The notes below the pieces were generated by a model, which saw only the letters and a program-made list of their open reading frames with translations, was not told the DNA's origin and searched no databases. A program made the position numbers and the translations under genes. DNA of 64,000 nucleotides from Helopsaltes ochotensis (Eukaryota > Chordata > Aves > Passeriformes > Locustellidae). The stretch is taken from positions 1,849,897 to 1,913,896 of the forward strand of contig VXBM01000010.1 of NCBI GenBank assembly GCA_013400155.1. The letters run 5' to 3'. Within the stretch, counting starts at the first letter, position 1, and each line of letters starts with the position of its first letter. Positions 30,001 through 45,000 of the stretch are shown piece by piece.

Positions 30001-33000
30001 AGAAGTGATAAAAATAGGGAAATAGATGAAAATATATTTGCTTATATTCCAGAAACAAAATTCAAGAAAATCTACAAAACAATTAACTCCAAGAGAAATG
30101 CATCTTTTACAATCATCTCCATTCTGAACATTCACTACTTAATGATTCCACTTTTCTACAATATAAGAAATATTCAAACATGTCAACATTTTTGCACACA
30201 ACTGTTCAAGTCTACCAAATCTTAGTACTGCCTAATGGATGCATAAAGCAAAGACATTCTCCAAAATCAGATGTACGATACACATCAATTTTGTCTTGAA
30301 TCAGTTTGCAATATTATCTATGAGATAGGAAGAGTGTTTTTAAAACATTCAACCAAATAACAAGAAATCTCACTGCAATTTGAACTTTGGTCATGAAGGT
30401 CTAAATGGTAAGTTCACTTGAGAACAGGAGAGAAATATATTCTTCCAAAGACACCCCCACACTGATATAGCTCATGCCTGCTATGAACTTCTCGGTTATT
30501 TCTGGTAAAATTTTAGCAATAGCTATCCACTTATCCAAGAAAAGAACAAGCACAGCACTTGTGGAATTTCAGAGTAACAGGGAAGCAAAGGAAGGTGGTT
30601 CAACAGAATCAGCAGGAACTTTCATTTTTCCAGCAATTCACTTACTTAAAAAAATTAAAAATTAATCTACTTACTGACATATAACATCTTGTACTGACAG
30701 TACAAGAATATGCTCTGTATTTCTAGCATACTGTAAAATAAAAATGGCTCCACTTATCTTTGTTCTGCTTCATTATAAGGCCTCTTAGGGAACAGTGGAG
30801 AACAACAAACATCTTAAACCAGACCTTTTTATGTAGAAATTCACACACCCACTCAGTTTTTAAATGGAGAGTATTCTATTGGTCTTAAATAACAGTGTTA
30901 AAACCAGATGCAAAATGGTCCTGTGAGCAGTCCCTGCAACAGCAAGGAAAGCTGGAACACAATATAGCTGATCTAGCAAAAATGAGTAATTCTTATTCTG
31001 TCAAGAGTTGTCAAATGTGGAATGAAAAACGTTTTATTTTTAAACATTAATACAATCTGAGCTTGTAAAAGCAATTAAGAGCGCGTTCCTTTTGAAAAAA
31101 ACTGTTGACAGTATTCACAGAATCAAATCACAGAATAAAATTCCTCTTTATCAAATTGCTACATCAAAGGAATCTAACATAACACAGTAACAGAGTTAGA
31201 ACTATAATCAGGATGTGGGTATTTGGTGTCCAGAAAGGCTGTGACATATATAAGCCATAATACAAATCAAGCAAGTAGATAACAAAACCAGGCAGCTTTC
31301 CAATCTTGAAATTGAAATTTTACCATAGCTGTCCATTTACAAATAAAGGGCAGTTTAAACATCAAATTGTCATCTGAAAAAGAAAGTCATAAAACATGCT
31401 TTCAACACAACAGAGACAAAGAAATCTTGCAGGTCAATTGCCTCATACTGTTCCGGTTCACATAAAAAGAATATTAGATATTCCCTATTCATGTAAGGCA
31501 GCCAAGAAAGCAAGAAAAAAGAAAGCAAATTGTTCCAAATTCTTATTTCAAGAAAGGGCACTTGTTTCTTCTCTTAATTACCTTCCTCTGGCTCCCACCA
31601 GCTGGAACTATGTTGTGTACATCAGTGGTTTGTGTGTTTCTCATAGACCCATAGCATATTGACACACACTACTCAAAATCTCATATCTGCATTTATTTGA
31701 ACTTCAGATGAAAAGTTCTTACCCTTTGGACAACAATTTGCACCGCTATTTATCTTTACAACAGATTGCAAAATTTAGGTTTGTTAACCTTCATTCCAAA
31801 TTCCTACACATTTATATCTAAATTAGTTCTATGAATTTGAGGTAATCTGAAGAAAATTCAAATGCTTTTCTTAGATCCAGCATCAATGAGATAAGAAATG
31901 TCTAATAAATGAAGTACAGACTATGTGTATGAAACACCTGATGAGTCTCCATATACTCCTAAACAGCCTTTCTAGAAATCTAATTGCAAATGCAATGAAG
32001 TCAGAAGTAAATTCTAACTATACAATTATCTGAAAATATTTCCCAAATATAATGAGTAATATTAAAACCAAGCCTGGGATGACCTAACTTCAGTGCACTA
32101 CAGTAAAAAATGTAAACAGAACTGAACTTACTGATTAGTTACCTATTTGGTAATTTTCAGCTATCATATACTCTCAGAACTTATCCTAGATGTTCTTCCA
32201 AATATTCAGGGATGTATTACCAGAAATAAAATATGCAAAAGTATGCAAGACAAAGGGCTTCATTCATTTTACCTTAGATAACATCATAGCTCAAAACTAC
32301 AAGTAGATCTAATCAATTCTCTTTATGAAAAGCTATTTCACAAGAAAGCAGAAGCAAGATAAAATGTCTAGGAAATGAAAAATGGTCAGGAGAACTGAAT
32401 TGTTTTGAAGAAGCAATTACTCAATGATTCTGGTAGAGGAAAAAACATTGGTTAATTTTGGCTTGTAAACCGTAACAACAATATCCACTTGCTCACTGAT
32501 TGTGATAAGAACAGCCCTTGTCCTCTTCAATGTACAATGACCTCATTTAAATTAAATTGGTGCTGATAATTCTCGCCCAATGCTTTGTCCATAAATTCAT
32601 TTGTGTCCTATACATTTTTATGAAGAGCATTATGTTGTATTTCTGTCTATTTTCTTTAGGAAGCCTAAAATGAAATACTACTCTTACACAAACCAGGAGT
32701 GAATAGACTCTTGGAACCTTTGCAGAATGCACTTTCAGGAGGCTTTACAAAGTTTCTTTGTATCCCTTCATTCTTTTGTAATTGCCCTTGGACACAATGA
32801 ATATTTCCTATTCTGCACAGTGGGTCCACAAGGGGAAACAAATAATCCTCATGGTTGTTCCTGCTGTACCAAGCAAGGAAACTCTAAGACTTCTCTGTTG
32901 TTGTAGGATGCAGACTGCACACCCCAGAGTCACACTGTTTTCAGCACTCTGTGAAAGTGCATTTGCATCTTTTCACCATTTTCTCCATGTTTTACCTTTT

Positions 33001-36000
33001 AAAACACTTTAGCCACATGTTGAACCATATATCCAAAGAGACCATCAATTGTGAAAGTTCTGTCCCAGCATAGAATGTACTGTCCACTGGTGATTGCAAT
33101 GTCATCTTCCATCTGTTAAATTATTACACAAAATTGTATCTGAAAAAAAACATTTTAAGAATTTGTCCTCCCAAATGGCTCCAGGAATCAATGGTTCTCT
33201 AACTTCCAACCTCTTGGCTTAAAAAATAAGCAAATAAATTTAAACAAATTCAGTAACCTGTTATAATAAACAATGCGCTAAAAAACAGTATTATGACAAA
33301 TTAGAAAGAAAACCAGTGAATTTTCTGGAGAAAAATGGGAACTTCTCAAATGAATACAAACAATTCATGTACATACTGAGATCAAGAAGCTGTAACTAAA
33401 ACCTCCAAACCTTACACTAACTTTGTCTCAAAAAATCCTCACTGGATGTGTGAAAAGTTTGATTAAAAATAGCACAAACCCAAGAGAAATTTCAACTTTT
33501 AAGGGAGCAACTAAAAAATTGTCATTTGCAGAAGTGGAAATTTGCTTCCCCCAACTCCTCCGTGCTACTCTCTTGTACTAGTTAGGGAGGAAAACCAAAA
33601 ATGAATGGGCTCAATTCTATCGCCTGTAACCTAATTACAGCAAGAAGTTACAGCAATAGTTGTTTAGTTTCTATTGGTTGCAAAGATCACACTTGTAAAA
33701 CAAACATGCTAGCTCTTGGTTTGAAAAAAAGTAAGAGACCATTTTAAAGAGTATAATATTAAAAGGCAAAAGATTAAGATTCAAATTTTAAGTTGAACAT
33801 CTATTTAGAAAAATGAAACATTTTCAATAAAACTTGCCATTAAGAGGAAAAATGAAATTTTGCTGCTCATTAGCATAGAAGTTTCATTTTTGAAAAGCTA
33901 ATAACCAAAATTTTCATGTGAATAGAAACTATACAGAAAAACAAGAAGCAATAAGAAATATCACAAAATCAGCAAGTGACAGATCTTAAAGCAGCTGCTA
34001 GTCCTTCTTGAATCTTGACTGTGATTGTTGATCAACTTTAAAGCTAAGGCATGCTATTTTCTGACAGTACATGGAGAGAATTAATATGCATTTGGTTCAT
34101 ATACAGCCTTTGAGTTTGCAAATTAAAGAGCACATAAAATTAATCGTGAATCAGTTAGGAAGCCAAATATTTGACATAAACATATTAAACTTCTCCACAA
34201 TTTTATAACTATTTCCATGCTTAACACACAAACAAAAAAAATTAAGATTGTGTTATCCAACAGTAAAATGTATCAGTACTGCTAACGGTAAGCGAGCTCC
34301 TAAATATTTACCTTGTTTGAAAAATATATTTACAGAACAACCAATAACAAAAATCAGCAAAATTCAAATTGTTTTGAACTACTTAAGAAAGAAAAGCAAT
34401 TAAATATTATGCTTAGTTTAAACTATTTTCCAAACCTATTTTAAATTCTGTTGTAATTTTTATTACTTTGCAATGGAATTTTAATATTTTAAATTAAAAT
34501 TTAATTAAAAAATTTGCTTTACAACTAAAACTTTTCTTAAATAATTTATAAAATTTAATTTTTGTATAAACATTTTAATTACAAGTTCATTGCCCTAACC
34601 CAGTTAAGATTATATTCAATTTTTAATATTTTTATAGTTTAATCTCCAGATATTCAGAAAATAAAGGATTACAACTATTCTTTGATAACACTGCCACCTA
34701 GTGCAAACTCTAAATTAGAACAAAGCATTTCACTGAACTTGTTCGTTCTGTAATTTAGTCTAAGGTGGAAGTATACTATGTACAAATTGTCGTTTCAGTA
34801 CTACTTACTTGTACAATTGGAATAATGACATTTGCTCTCTTACCTAGAATGCCTGTTAAATATGCAGCTACACTAATTTTGAAAACATACTGTAAAATAC
34901 TGTTCTGTAATACATTCACACCTAGTCTTGGCTTTTGATAGCCAAAAATAAGAGAATACAAAGCTAACATTCTAAAAAACAAACACATATGTTCCTTCAG
35001 AACTTCACATGAAAGCAGACAATAAATTCAAATATTACTTGGTTAAATTTGATACCTAACAAGGAAAGGTGGAAAATATTTCAGTAAATTAAAGTTAATT
35101 ACAACTGGGCAGAAGGAAGAAATTGAGGATTTCTAAGGTGGAAATGATATCCAAGAATCAAATTGATAGTAGAAAATCATCTTTATTTTTACAGAATTGG
35201 TCAATATACACTTGACAAACCCAGAAATAAAATTATAGATCTACTTAATTCCACTCACTTCTATAGCTATGCTGCCATCTAGTGAAACAAGATATCCACG
35301 CTTCTCTGCAAGACCTAAATTTTGTCCAAATGAAAAACAGTAGGTACATGTACTACAGCAAACACGGTTCACCTGTAAGTGCGTTATTCCCTCTAGCTCT
35401 TCTTCACTGCTACGTTTTTTTAAGACATGTTACAAGGTGACTAATTTTGACCATGGGACAGTGAACATTTATACACCTAACCTGAAATGCAAACAGGCTT
35501 ACAGACTCCAGTGAGAAACCAAGGAACTGATCAGCACAGACCACAGTCCAGGATCAGGGAAAAGTTATCTATCAGCAGATTTCAGACCATTACACAGATA
35601 AAGTACTGGATTCACAGCCAGTAATACAGATAAATATTACTCTGAACCTTCGATTTAAATTACCTGTTGTGGTTGTTTTTTCATTACATTTAATTAGAAT
35701 TCGGACTAATAAACATTTAAACATAACATTGGCAAATTCCAGACACTAAAAAGCAAATAAAAAAGTAAGTACACACTCACCTGGGAAAATATATTTGCAG
35801 TTGGAGCAACTCTGCTGTCCACAATACTATATAATATTGCTAACAATCTGTCCAGGGGAAATGGCTTTGGCCCAAGTAGGTGATTGCTGGTCTGCAACAG
35901 AAACAACACTTTTTAATTCCCTGGAGTACTACAAGATGTTATTCTTCTCTTTTTGGCCTCTGGGGAGGCACTGCGTTTCACAGTAGTCTTTCATACAGCC

Positions 36001-39000
36001 TACTTACACATTATGGAAAAAACTGAATACATGCTTATTGATCACGAAAAAGATATAGACAGAAAGATCCATTTAACATGGCAAGTGTTCAAACTGCACA
36101 ATAAAGAGGAACATTTTTGAGCTGTAACAGAGGATCTTATACCAAATTTTTTGTCAGTAGATTTATACATTTACTTGTCTTGTCTAATGACCTTACCAAA
36201 TCTAAGGAATAAAGAGGAAAGTTTTATGGCACTCAAAGAACCACAGAATGGCTTGTGTTGGTAGGGAGCTTTATGATTTCTTCCAAAGAAGGAGGACAAA
36301 ACTGGACAGAGTATTCCAGAGGCAACGCAAAGAGCGTTGAGTATAAGACTCAGAGTGCACATGCCTCCCATAGGTTTAGCTGGCTAAAATAAAGAGTTTA
36401 GATGGCTGAGCCCAAGGTCAGCTGCATTGCTGGTAAGAGCTGCTGTATAATGAGCTACCAGCCCAGCTCCAGGCAACTGTGTTATCAGAACACAGCCTAT
36501 TTGCTCAGCTTCCAGCTACAGAGCTCTTGCATCATGCCCACCTCACACCTCAGCTGACCCTGATGGCCATTCTAGGCATTATGGATTATTGTATGTAGTA
36601 ACATTGCAATCACTTGAATTCAAAGAAATACAAAGTCCTGATTGTTCAATGCTAAGTATTTTCAAAATACCAATTCTACAAAAAGGAGATGTACAGTTTA
36701 TAAGGCAGAACCAGGCAGTATTCCAACTCAGGCAGCATAGTTAGGACTACAGAGACTTATGACCAGAAGTTCTTACTAGGGAAATATTTTGTTTATTTTA
36801 AGTTTGCATTTAATTCTCTCTACTTTGATATCCAGTTGCTTTTTTTGTAGTGTAAATTGATCTTCCTAGCAGAGCAACCAAGATTAAAGAGGATTTTCAA
36901 GACAAAGTTTCTTTCAAAATCCTTCTGGGAAAGAACACCTCAAATATACCACCAGCACCTCTGTGGCATTAGTCATCAGTAAAACACAACCATGCATTTC
37001 TTCAGCAAAATCAAAAGTTGTTTCCAAGACATGTTTTAACTTTTCAAATCCAGGAGGTGTCCCCAAAGCTACCTCTTGGCTAACAAGGCAAGCAGTGTGA
37101 AAAATCATGGAAACACATAGCCAAGATTTAGTACGGCATCTTCAGTCAGAATGCAGATGTGGTCTAAGTTATGAACTGTACAATCACCTGTCCTTCTGCT
37201 TCTACACGTGCCACTTCTATAAAGCATATTCTTTACAGTCAACAAATAAATAGACTAAGTAAAATCAGCGCACTCCAAGCAGCTAGGAAACACAGCACAG
37301 ATTAATCTCTGAAGCTCTGTTTAGTATATACAGCTACTTCAGAAATTTCTTATAACAGAAACTTCTTAAAACAGACAAGAGACTGTTTGAAACTTTCAAG
37401 TTATATAAAAGAAATGCTTCCCTCTAGAAAAAGCAGAAGAGTTAATTATGAGAGAATAACTTCTTGGAAGAATAACAATGGTTTAGAAATAACTTCAAAC
37501 ATAATACATGGTTAGGAATTAGAATTTTACAAATCTTCTGCAAGGAGATAAAGCAGAATGCTACACAGGATAGTATTTATAAAAATGCAAGCGATTTAAC
37601 ATCTCTTAAAAACAAAGATATCTTCCAGAGTCAGAAAACCTTGTCAAAACATTTTACAGCCGTAAATCAACTCTGTATGCCCTCTATCACCTCTTCACCA
37701 AGGCAATACATTCATTGTTTAAAAAGACTTTTTCCCAGTTGCCACTATGTGTGCTCATGCTTTTTATCTGCAGTGCCAGTTTCATGTTCCCTCTGTTTAC
37801 CTGCCCTAAGCCTTTCACCATCCCACAACTGCAAGCTGTGTATTCACATTCCAAAATTTCATGAGCAAGAATGAGAACCGCAAGAGTTCTTTAAAGAGCA
37901 AAAGCTTGACCCAAACTCAATTATCTGCACAAAAAGAAGAAAATCCTTAACCACAACTGACTGAATTTTCAACCTTTATAGTACATACTTGAAGACTGAA
38001 TGATACCTCTTACTTTTTTTGTAATGCAGAAAGCATTTGCAAACTTCTCTGGTTGCTCTACGAATGACTCATGTTCAGCTGTAAGCTACAAATTCTGATA
38101 CAAAACAAATCCTAGACTGAAGCTAAAGCAGATATTCAAGATAAACTCCTTTCCAATAAAAAACACATCAAAACATTTGATCTTCTAACAGACTGACACC
38201 TGAAAAAGTTTCACCTGCAAAAATAGTTTCACCAGGGAGATCTCTCACTTGTCACTAAACTGGAAAAGCATTATTCCAGGCCAACCATGCAAAGACACCA
38301 AACAAATTCTGCTTTTATCAGCAACAGGGCAATTAGTAGAAAGGTAAGTCAGTTTCTTCCCCTCATTCACAAGATTGATTTTATCAAATTAAAAAAACCC
38401 CACAGCCTCTGGACTGACACAGTTAAGAATCACAAAATAGATTTTTAGTCTTGCTATACCTAAACTTTTAAGGAAGGATTTATTTCATCTAATGTCAGCT
38501 TCCAGCCAAGCAGCTACGGACAGCCAAACCAGTTTCCTCAGTTCCGAATATGGCCAGTAGAAATCTAATCAATACAATTTGTGGTGCAATTCATCTGCCT
38601 GAACATAAAACCTACTTTAGTATGAGTCCAATCACACCCTACACTCCAATGACTGCATCAACTGGCTCTGCAATGGGCTGCAAATTGGTTTAGATGCAGG
38701 CAGCCACTAGAGCTATAGGTGAATCTGATCTGTAAATCAACCTTTAGACAAGCTTCTCTGGGCAAAGGTACACTGACAAAAACTGTCACACCAATTGATG
38801 CAAAGGAGTCTATTTATAACCTACATCTGTAATTGTTTATCCCTATATTTCAATTTCCATCATTATAGAAATCTTTCTATAAAAATTCTTTAAAGAATAT
38901 AATATTATATTTGAGAGAAATGCTGGTACTTGGTGACTCCACTTATGATATCCTTTAGCTAACTTTAACACACTTTGTTGTACACAAAAATATGGCTTTA

Positions 39001-42000
39001 GGAGACAATTTTATGTTACAGTTTCAATAAAATAAAAATGTCTGTATCTCAGAAATTTGTAGTATATAAAACAAGTGCACCAAAAATTGTTACTTCTGCA
39101 GTTCTGCTGTTTCTACAGTAATCAATGACACAAAATGAAATACAAACCCACAAGTACAGTGGAAAGTAAATACTTGCTGCCAAGCTCAGCTTAGGACAAA
39201 ATACATACCTTCTCATGCTTCTTCATGAAGTTGGTCTTTCTAATTTTCCCATGATGCTGCAAACAACAGACAAGAGCAAAGATAATTAAAAGAGTTAATA
39301 AAGAATGTATACACTACAAATAGTAATATGTTACTCTAGGGCTACTTCTTTACTCCACTTCCAGTATTTGCCTTTGATGTTACTACCAATCATTCTTACT
39401 ATAAGCCCTAAAATTACACTTGCCTATCTTCTTGCTTCACCTTGTCCCAAGTGGTGCAAAGCCACAACACAACACGTGAATATTTTTTGGTGATATACGT
39501 AAGTTGGTTTTCTTTTTAATCTACTCAGGAACTGATGAGGTAGTAAAAATTTGTTTGTAATATGACTTCATGCCACCATCCTCCTCATATCCTCAATCAT
39601 CTAATAAACAGGACAGATGATGACTCTCATAATTTTTAAAATGTATCCATGTATAAAATCCACCAGAATTTTCACCTTTTACTGACCCTATTTTAGAATT
39701 TGGATGGTACAATAGTTGGCAGAATGACAACCAGGAATTTAATCAATACAATACAAAGGTAGTTCAAGGTTCTTGAGCTAAATGACAAAAGGAAGGAGGG
39801 GAGAGTGATGGGGTGTAGGAGTGGGTGTTGAAGAAGCGAAAGTAATTTAAAGCTGCGCATTTTTAAAATTGTCTTAACAAAGGAAGGACTATTGAAAGAA
39901 AATAGTCAAGCGCTCTTGGATCTCAAATAAAAATGAGGGCAAGACAAGGGCAGTAGTAAACAATGTTACAAATTAATGGGTTAAAAAAGAAACAAAAAAT
40001 CCAAGAGATACATGAAGGATGAGGCCTAAGTGATGTAAAATTAATGGAGAGATATAATAGTTTTTAAACACAGTTAAGTGCTATTTCTCAAAATATCACC
40101 TGATGAGTTTTTCTTCTTCCACAGCCCTGAGAAGTATACCTTATAAGCATGCTCAATGAATCAGGGAAAAAAATCAAATAAAGGAATTATTTTTTCATTT
40201 AAATGTTTAAAATCTTGTACTTTGTATTTGTGGCCCTCAATACCTAGCCATGTCAAAATTATCTTTGTAAATGTGGCTTTTCTTGACTGACTTCTGAAGA
40301 GCTAAATAGTAGACAGGGCTTAGGCTCACTTCACATGATTTGTCTGATTAAAAAAACCCAGTTAATTCAGTTAATACATATCAAACACAATTAGAAACAG
40401 CAAGGTAATCATTTTATCATGCCTTTGAAAAAATGACTGCAGTGATAACCATGACCTTTCAGAGGGGAAAGTGATCAAGCCTGAGATTACACAGCATGCT
40501 TTGGACAGATCACAACAAACTGCATTCATCCATTTTACAGGTTACACTGGGATCTCCATATGGTATCCTGTTTCTGTTCAAGCACAAACCCCCATGAAAT
40601 TCAAAGCTAAGTTTCCATTGGCTTTTAATGCTGTTTTCTATAAAGACTTCATATATACATATTCCTATTCTTCCTTGTTTTAAAGACTTCCAAACCAGCT
40701 TCATATTCTTCTCTCAATTTTAGGCCTGCTGAAGGGCTGATACCACATGACACACAGGAAAAATGGTGACTTCTGCTTCGCCAGTTCTTGGAAAAAATAC
40801 CTGATAGCACTGATAGAAATAGCTTCCTGATCCCTGCTTCAAAAACCTTAGGAATTCGTGTTTGTTGTACAAAAGTTTAATATGGTTCATGTGCAAGAGT
40901 GGAAACCCATTCAGAGATACTACAAAAGCAGAAAGGGAAAAAAAAAAACAAGTTGAAAAGGTTGTTCAGTGAATGCAAGGAAGATGTGGCACATTTTGGT
41001 AACATGCTCTACAGACTTGACTCATGCATACTTTCCCGTTTCTGTGTAGAAAAAGTTCTTCAGCAAAAAAATCTCTAACAAAGAAAATGCTCCAGTCAAG
41101 TGTAAAGAACAAGGCTTGCCCATAAAGAAAATCTACACTTACTACAAGTAACCCTCCACTCAGGAAAGGACTAAACAGAAGGGTCAAACACCTATAGCTT
41201 TCAGAAAGATCATACCACAGTTTAAACTGAAAAAGTACTAACATTTCATCACTAGAAACTGCAGTAACTTCTTGAAATGTGTATCTGTGATGTTTTGGTT
41301 TTTTTTTTGAAGAGGAATTAATATTTTTACAAATTTACCTTGCTCTCATTTTCTTCAATTGCTTACATCCATCCATCATGAATACCATACATTTATACAC
41401 ATATACACATATATCAATACATACTACAGTAGTTGGCAAAGTGCACAGAAAGCCCAGCTGCCTGATCACTTTTCTGATATCTGTCTTCCTACCTACATTT
41501 TGTCAAATAACTCAAAATGAGGCAATGAGGCAGGCTTGAGGAGCTTGAAGGTCCTGGAAGAGACATACAATAACAACCACCAATGGCACCACAGCACTTG
41601 TCTGCAGTATGACCACAATTTAGCTCCCAGGAAAACAGAAGAAAAAATCCTGTAAACATGTACATGGCAAGAACTTACAGAAAATTATGTTTAGCCCAGA
41701 AGTTGGTAGTAATGATTAATACTAGAAACATACATTACCACCATTTCAACAACAACACATACCAGCAAATGTAACCACATCTCCTGCAAAAGCAACTGCT
41801 TGTATGTTTCTGTAGAACTCTATAAAAAAACTAATAGCACACTAAGTAATTTTTACCTCATTGCAGGCCATGGCTGTTGTGGTTTGTACCTTACTCTGGA
41901 AATTTAAATGTGGCTTATAACTAAGGACACTGTGGTCACTCTACTAGAATCTTTTCAAAACAAAGCTGTATTATGAGCAAAGCACAGTGCTCATGCTGTA

Positions 42001-45000
42001 ACAGTTTTACGCATAATTTGACACAAAGAAGAAGTCGGGTTTATTAGACATTTAAATCACTGAGTGATCATTACCAATCACAGTATGTGATCTACAGAAA
42101 AGCTACTCATCCAATCAAACTAAGTCTACACAGAAACAGAGCTCAAAACAAATCGTTAAAGAGTTTTAAACCAGGAAATTCAGTATGCAGGAATCCAGTT
42201 AACAGCACTAAGAAATTAATTTTGTTACCTTAAGAAAGAATCTCTTATCTGTCCTAACAGGATTGTAGGAGGCAAGGTAAGCAGCTATTAGAAGAAATTT
42301 GGAGTAATAAGGAAGTTCCATATGGGTATGTGCAGAAAGTCCTATAAAATAAACAAACAGTTTATGAGTTAACCAAAACCCACCCTTGAACATCCACAAA
42401 CTTCAAATTAGATTTCCCTGCATTCATTTTCTTTTCCTTCTCTCTTGCTCTAATGCCATGACTAAATGACTTTCTCAGCCCCATTATCACAGATAAAAAC
42501 TCAGGGAAGGGCCAAGGAGCACAGCACAAAGCTAAACAAAGCTAACATTGTGAAACCTTTTCAGACTATCGGCAACTGTGCTTGAAGCATCAGAGATTCG
42601 TAAATCTTCCTGAAAAAAAGATATAAGTAATTCCAGGCCAGTTTCATTTAAGCGAACTGTCCTGACAAACAGGGCAGATGAAGGGATATATTTAAATACA
42701 ATGACAATTTTTTTCAAGATTCGACCTTTAGACTCCTTGAGACTGCCAAACAGCTTGTACAGGAACAAGGCTGGCATGGTGAAGAAAGCAGCAGTGCTGC
42801 ACTTCTGATAAACAGTTCATCTGTGATCAATGATTTTCAGCCAGTGCTCTATTTCCTACAGAAAATGTTTTAAAAATTTTAAACTTTATCCAGTTGACTT
42901 TGCCTCCTTGTATACAAGTATACTAAATGAAGATTAAACACACATATTAAAACCCATAAGAACTATCATCTAGTGAATATTTGCTTCCCTTCTTTTTGAG
43001 GGGAACTCAAAGTACTTTTACTTTGTATTTTTTTACCTTTACAGTCCCCTGCTCCTGTTTTACATGCTTATGCATAAGAATAGGATCATCAAACCACCCT
43101 TCATCAGCTGGCTAATTACAGAAACTATTAAAGGGTCTCTCTTGTGCCCTCTTTGCTGGCAGTTTTTTACTTCAACAGTTTCTTGTTCTGTGAAGCACCT
43201 GTACCCTTAGGCTTTAATCCACAAATATCAGCAAATAAAGATCAAAGAATTAAATATGTTTAAATGAAAGTTAGGATTCAGGGTCCACAGTATAGGGAAA
43301 AGCATCCTAGATGACTGCTAGTAATGATTTTCTCTTCTCATGTAAGCACAAAAGAAGTGCAATTTTAGTTTCATTTACAATTAAGAGATTCTCTTGTACT
43401 ATGTGTTATTTATAAAATGCAACACCAAATAAACTTTTGCAGACAGAAAATTTAGTTTAATACAAAAACATCTGCTTTTCCTCCATTCTTCTGGCCAGCC
43501 AATATTGCATCACATACTGAACTATTTGATGATTTACACATTTATTAGAAAAATTTTATTTATTAGAACTTCTTTTTAAGCATGTTGCTATCAAATGCTG
43601 TTTTAACAACATGACATTTTTTCTTACTACATATACCTATGAAAATGCATTTAAAATCAAGTCTCTCATCATGGGTTTGTCAGGTACAAAATATTTCATG
43701 ATCATCTGGGAGAGAGTTTAATAAGAACACTTTGAATCAAACTCCTTCGGTCAAAAATGTTGAAAATGCACCAATCATAAACCAAACATAGGAAACAGTC
43801 TGATGACTGCATTTATCTCAAGGAATTGTCATGATAAATAATATAAAAAAGCGTTCCTAAACGACAAACTGGTCAAAAGACCATGACTAAGTGACATCAT
43901 CAGGAAAATATTTTTGTATTCTTTCCTAAATTGTAAATGAAGGCTGACAAATATATTGAGATTCAATTTTCCAGCCTGTCTAAAGCATAAAACCACCAAA
44001 GCTCTACTTGTCCAAGGAAAGAAGAGAGAGAACACTTGCAGTTCTGACATTTCTCTTTGCAAGAAATCTGGACCCAGGACAAGTGTTTTGTTTAGGAATG
44101 AGCTAATTCAGTGCAATACACCAGGTATAACATTCTTTTCTCCCCACTTGGACAATTCTGCCAGTTGGCATACAGAGGTTTGACCATCAGGGTTCAGGCC
44201 ACTCCTCACCCATTCTGACACAAGAAATACTGATATTAAGAAGACTGCTTTTACCTGAAAATGATATTAGGAAAGGTTACTCCCAGTATATAAGATAGGG
44301 GAAAAATATTCCTTTGTAGAACACCTTCTCAAAAAACCATGATTACCCTGAATTGTAACTCATGGTAGCCTTGTCTGTGTAGTTTCGTTCACGTGTTCTC
44401 AAATGACAATGCCCAAGTCAAACTGAAAAGCACATTTCACATTACAAGCCCCTACAGAGTTACTGTGTTTGATACCTTTCAATTGCCCAGGCTCTCCACC
44501 ATCATGCTGCAAACGCTCCCACTGTGAGCTGAAAGACAGATAATGCAAATACATAAAGATGAAGTATTTGACAGTCTTTTAGAGAAAGCTACCTGATGGA
44601 TATATTCTAATTTTGTGACACTGGCTAGGATACAGTTAGTGAGAGAATAATTAAAAATACAAGGTCTTATTATCTCACACGTAAATTAATAATTTGCAGA
44701 CTATGTTTTTGATTAAAAAAAGAAAAAAATGTTAAAACATGAAAGATCTAATTGTAAAATACCTATTTCTTCCCATCCAACCACCATGTGTAAGCAAATA
44801 TCCACAGCGTTCTAAGTTTCAAGAATAATGCAGAATTGCACAAAAAGTAAAAACAATGACAGTTTTGATTCTTTTTAATCTGCTTAATAACTGTTTATGT
44901 TTGTGAGAAGAATACTATAATTACTTCATAATGTAATTCTGAAGTCAATGGAAGTCATCAAGATGGATTATTCTGTCAGTGAAAATGCCCCCAAGTAGTT

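Larger units (their letters stand above)
3637..35780 (-). other. ORC5 intron 12 (about 32 kb)
   Basis: This intron makes up more than half of the gene. It holds two recognisable CR1 pieces, two perfect inverted repeats, a (TA)n tract, an AT-rich block near 34,440-34,640, two CTCF-like motifs and an in-frame candidate terminal exon at 32,999-33,112, each described separately. The rest is low-GC sequence in which I recognise no exon, RNA gene or intact transposon. Confidence 0.85.

Noticed and set aside
31105..31140. CACAGAATCAAATCACAGAAT resembling a CR1 tail
   Set aside because: Only a tail-like stutter without any CR1 body beside it; too short to call.
33848..33891. 10-bp perfect inverted repeat (AAAAATGAAA / TTTCATTTTT)
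   Set aside because: Arms are short and A/T-only, expected by chance in sequence of this composition.
35265..35290. Possible alternative last exon of ORC5 reading VSLDGSIAIE
   Set aside because: The chance resemblance to the ORC5 VSLDFIRAIA block disappeared once the true exon was found at 3,524-3,636.
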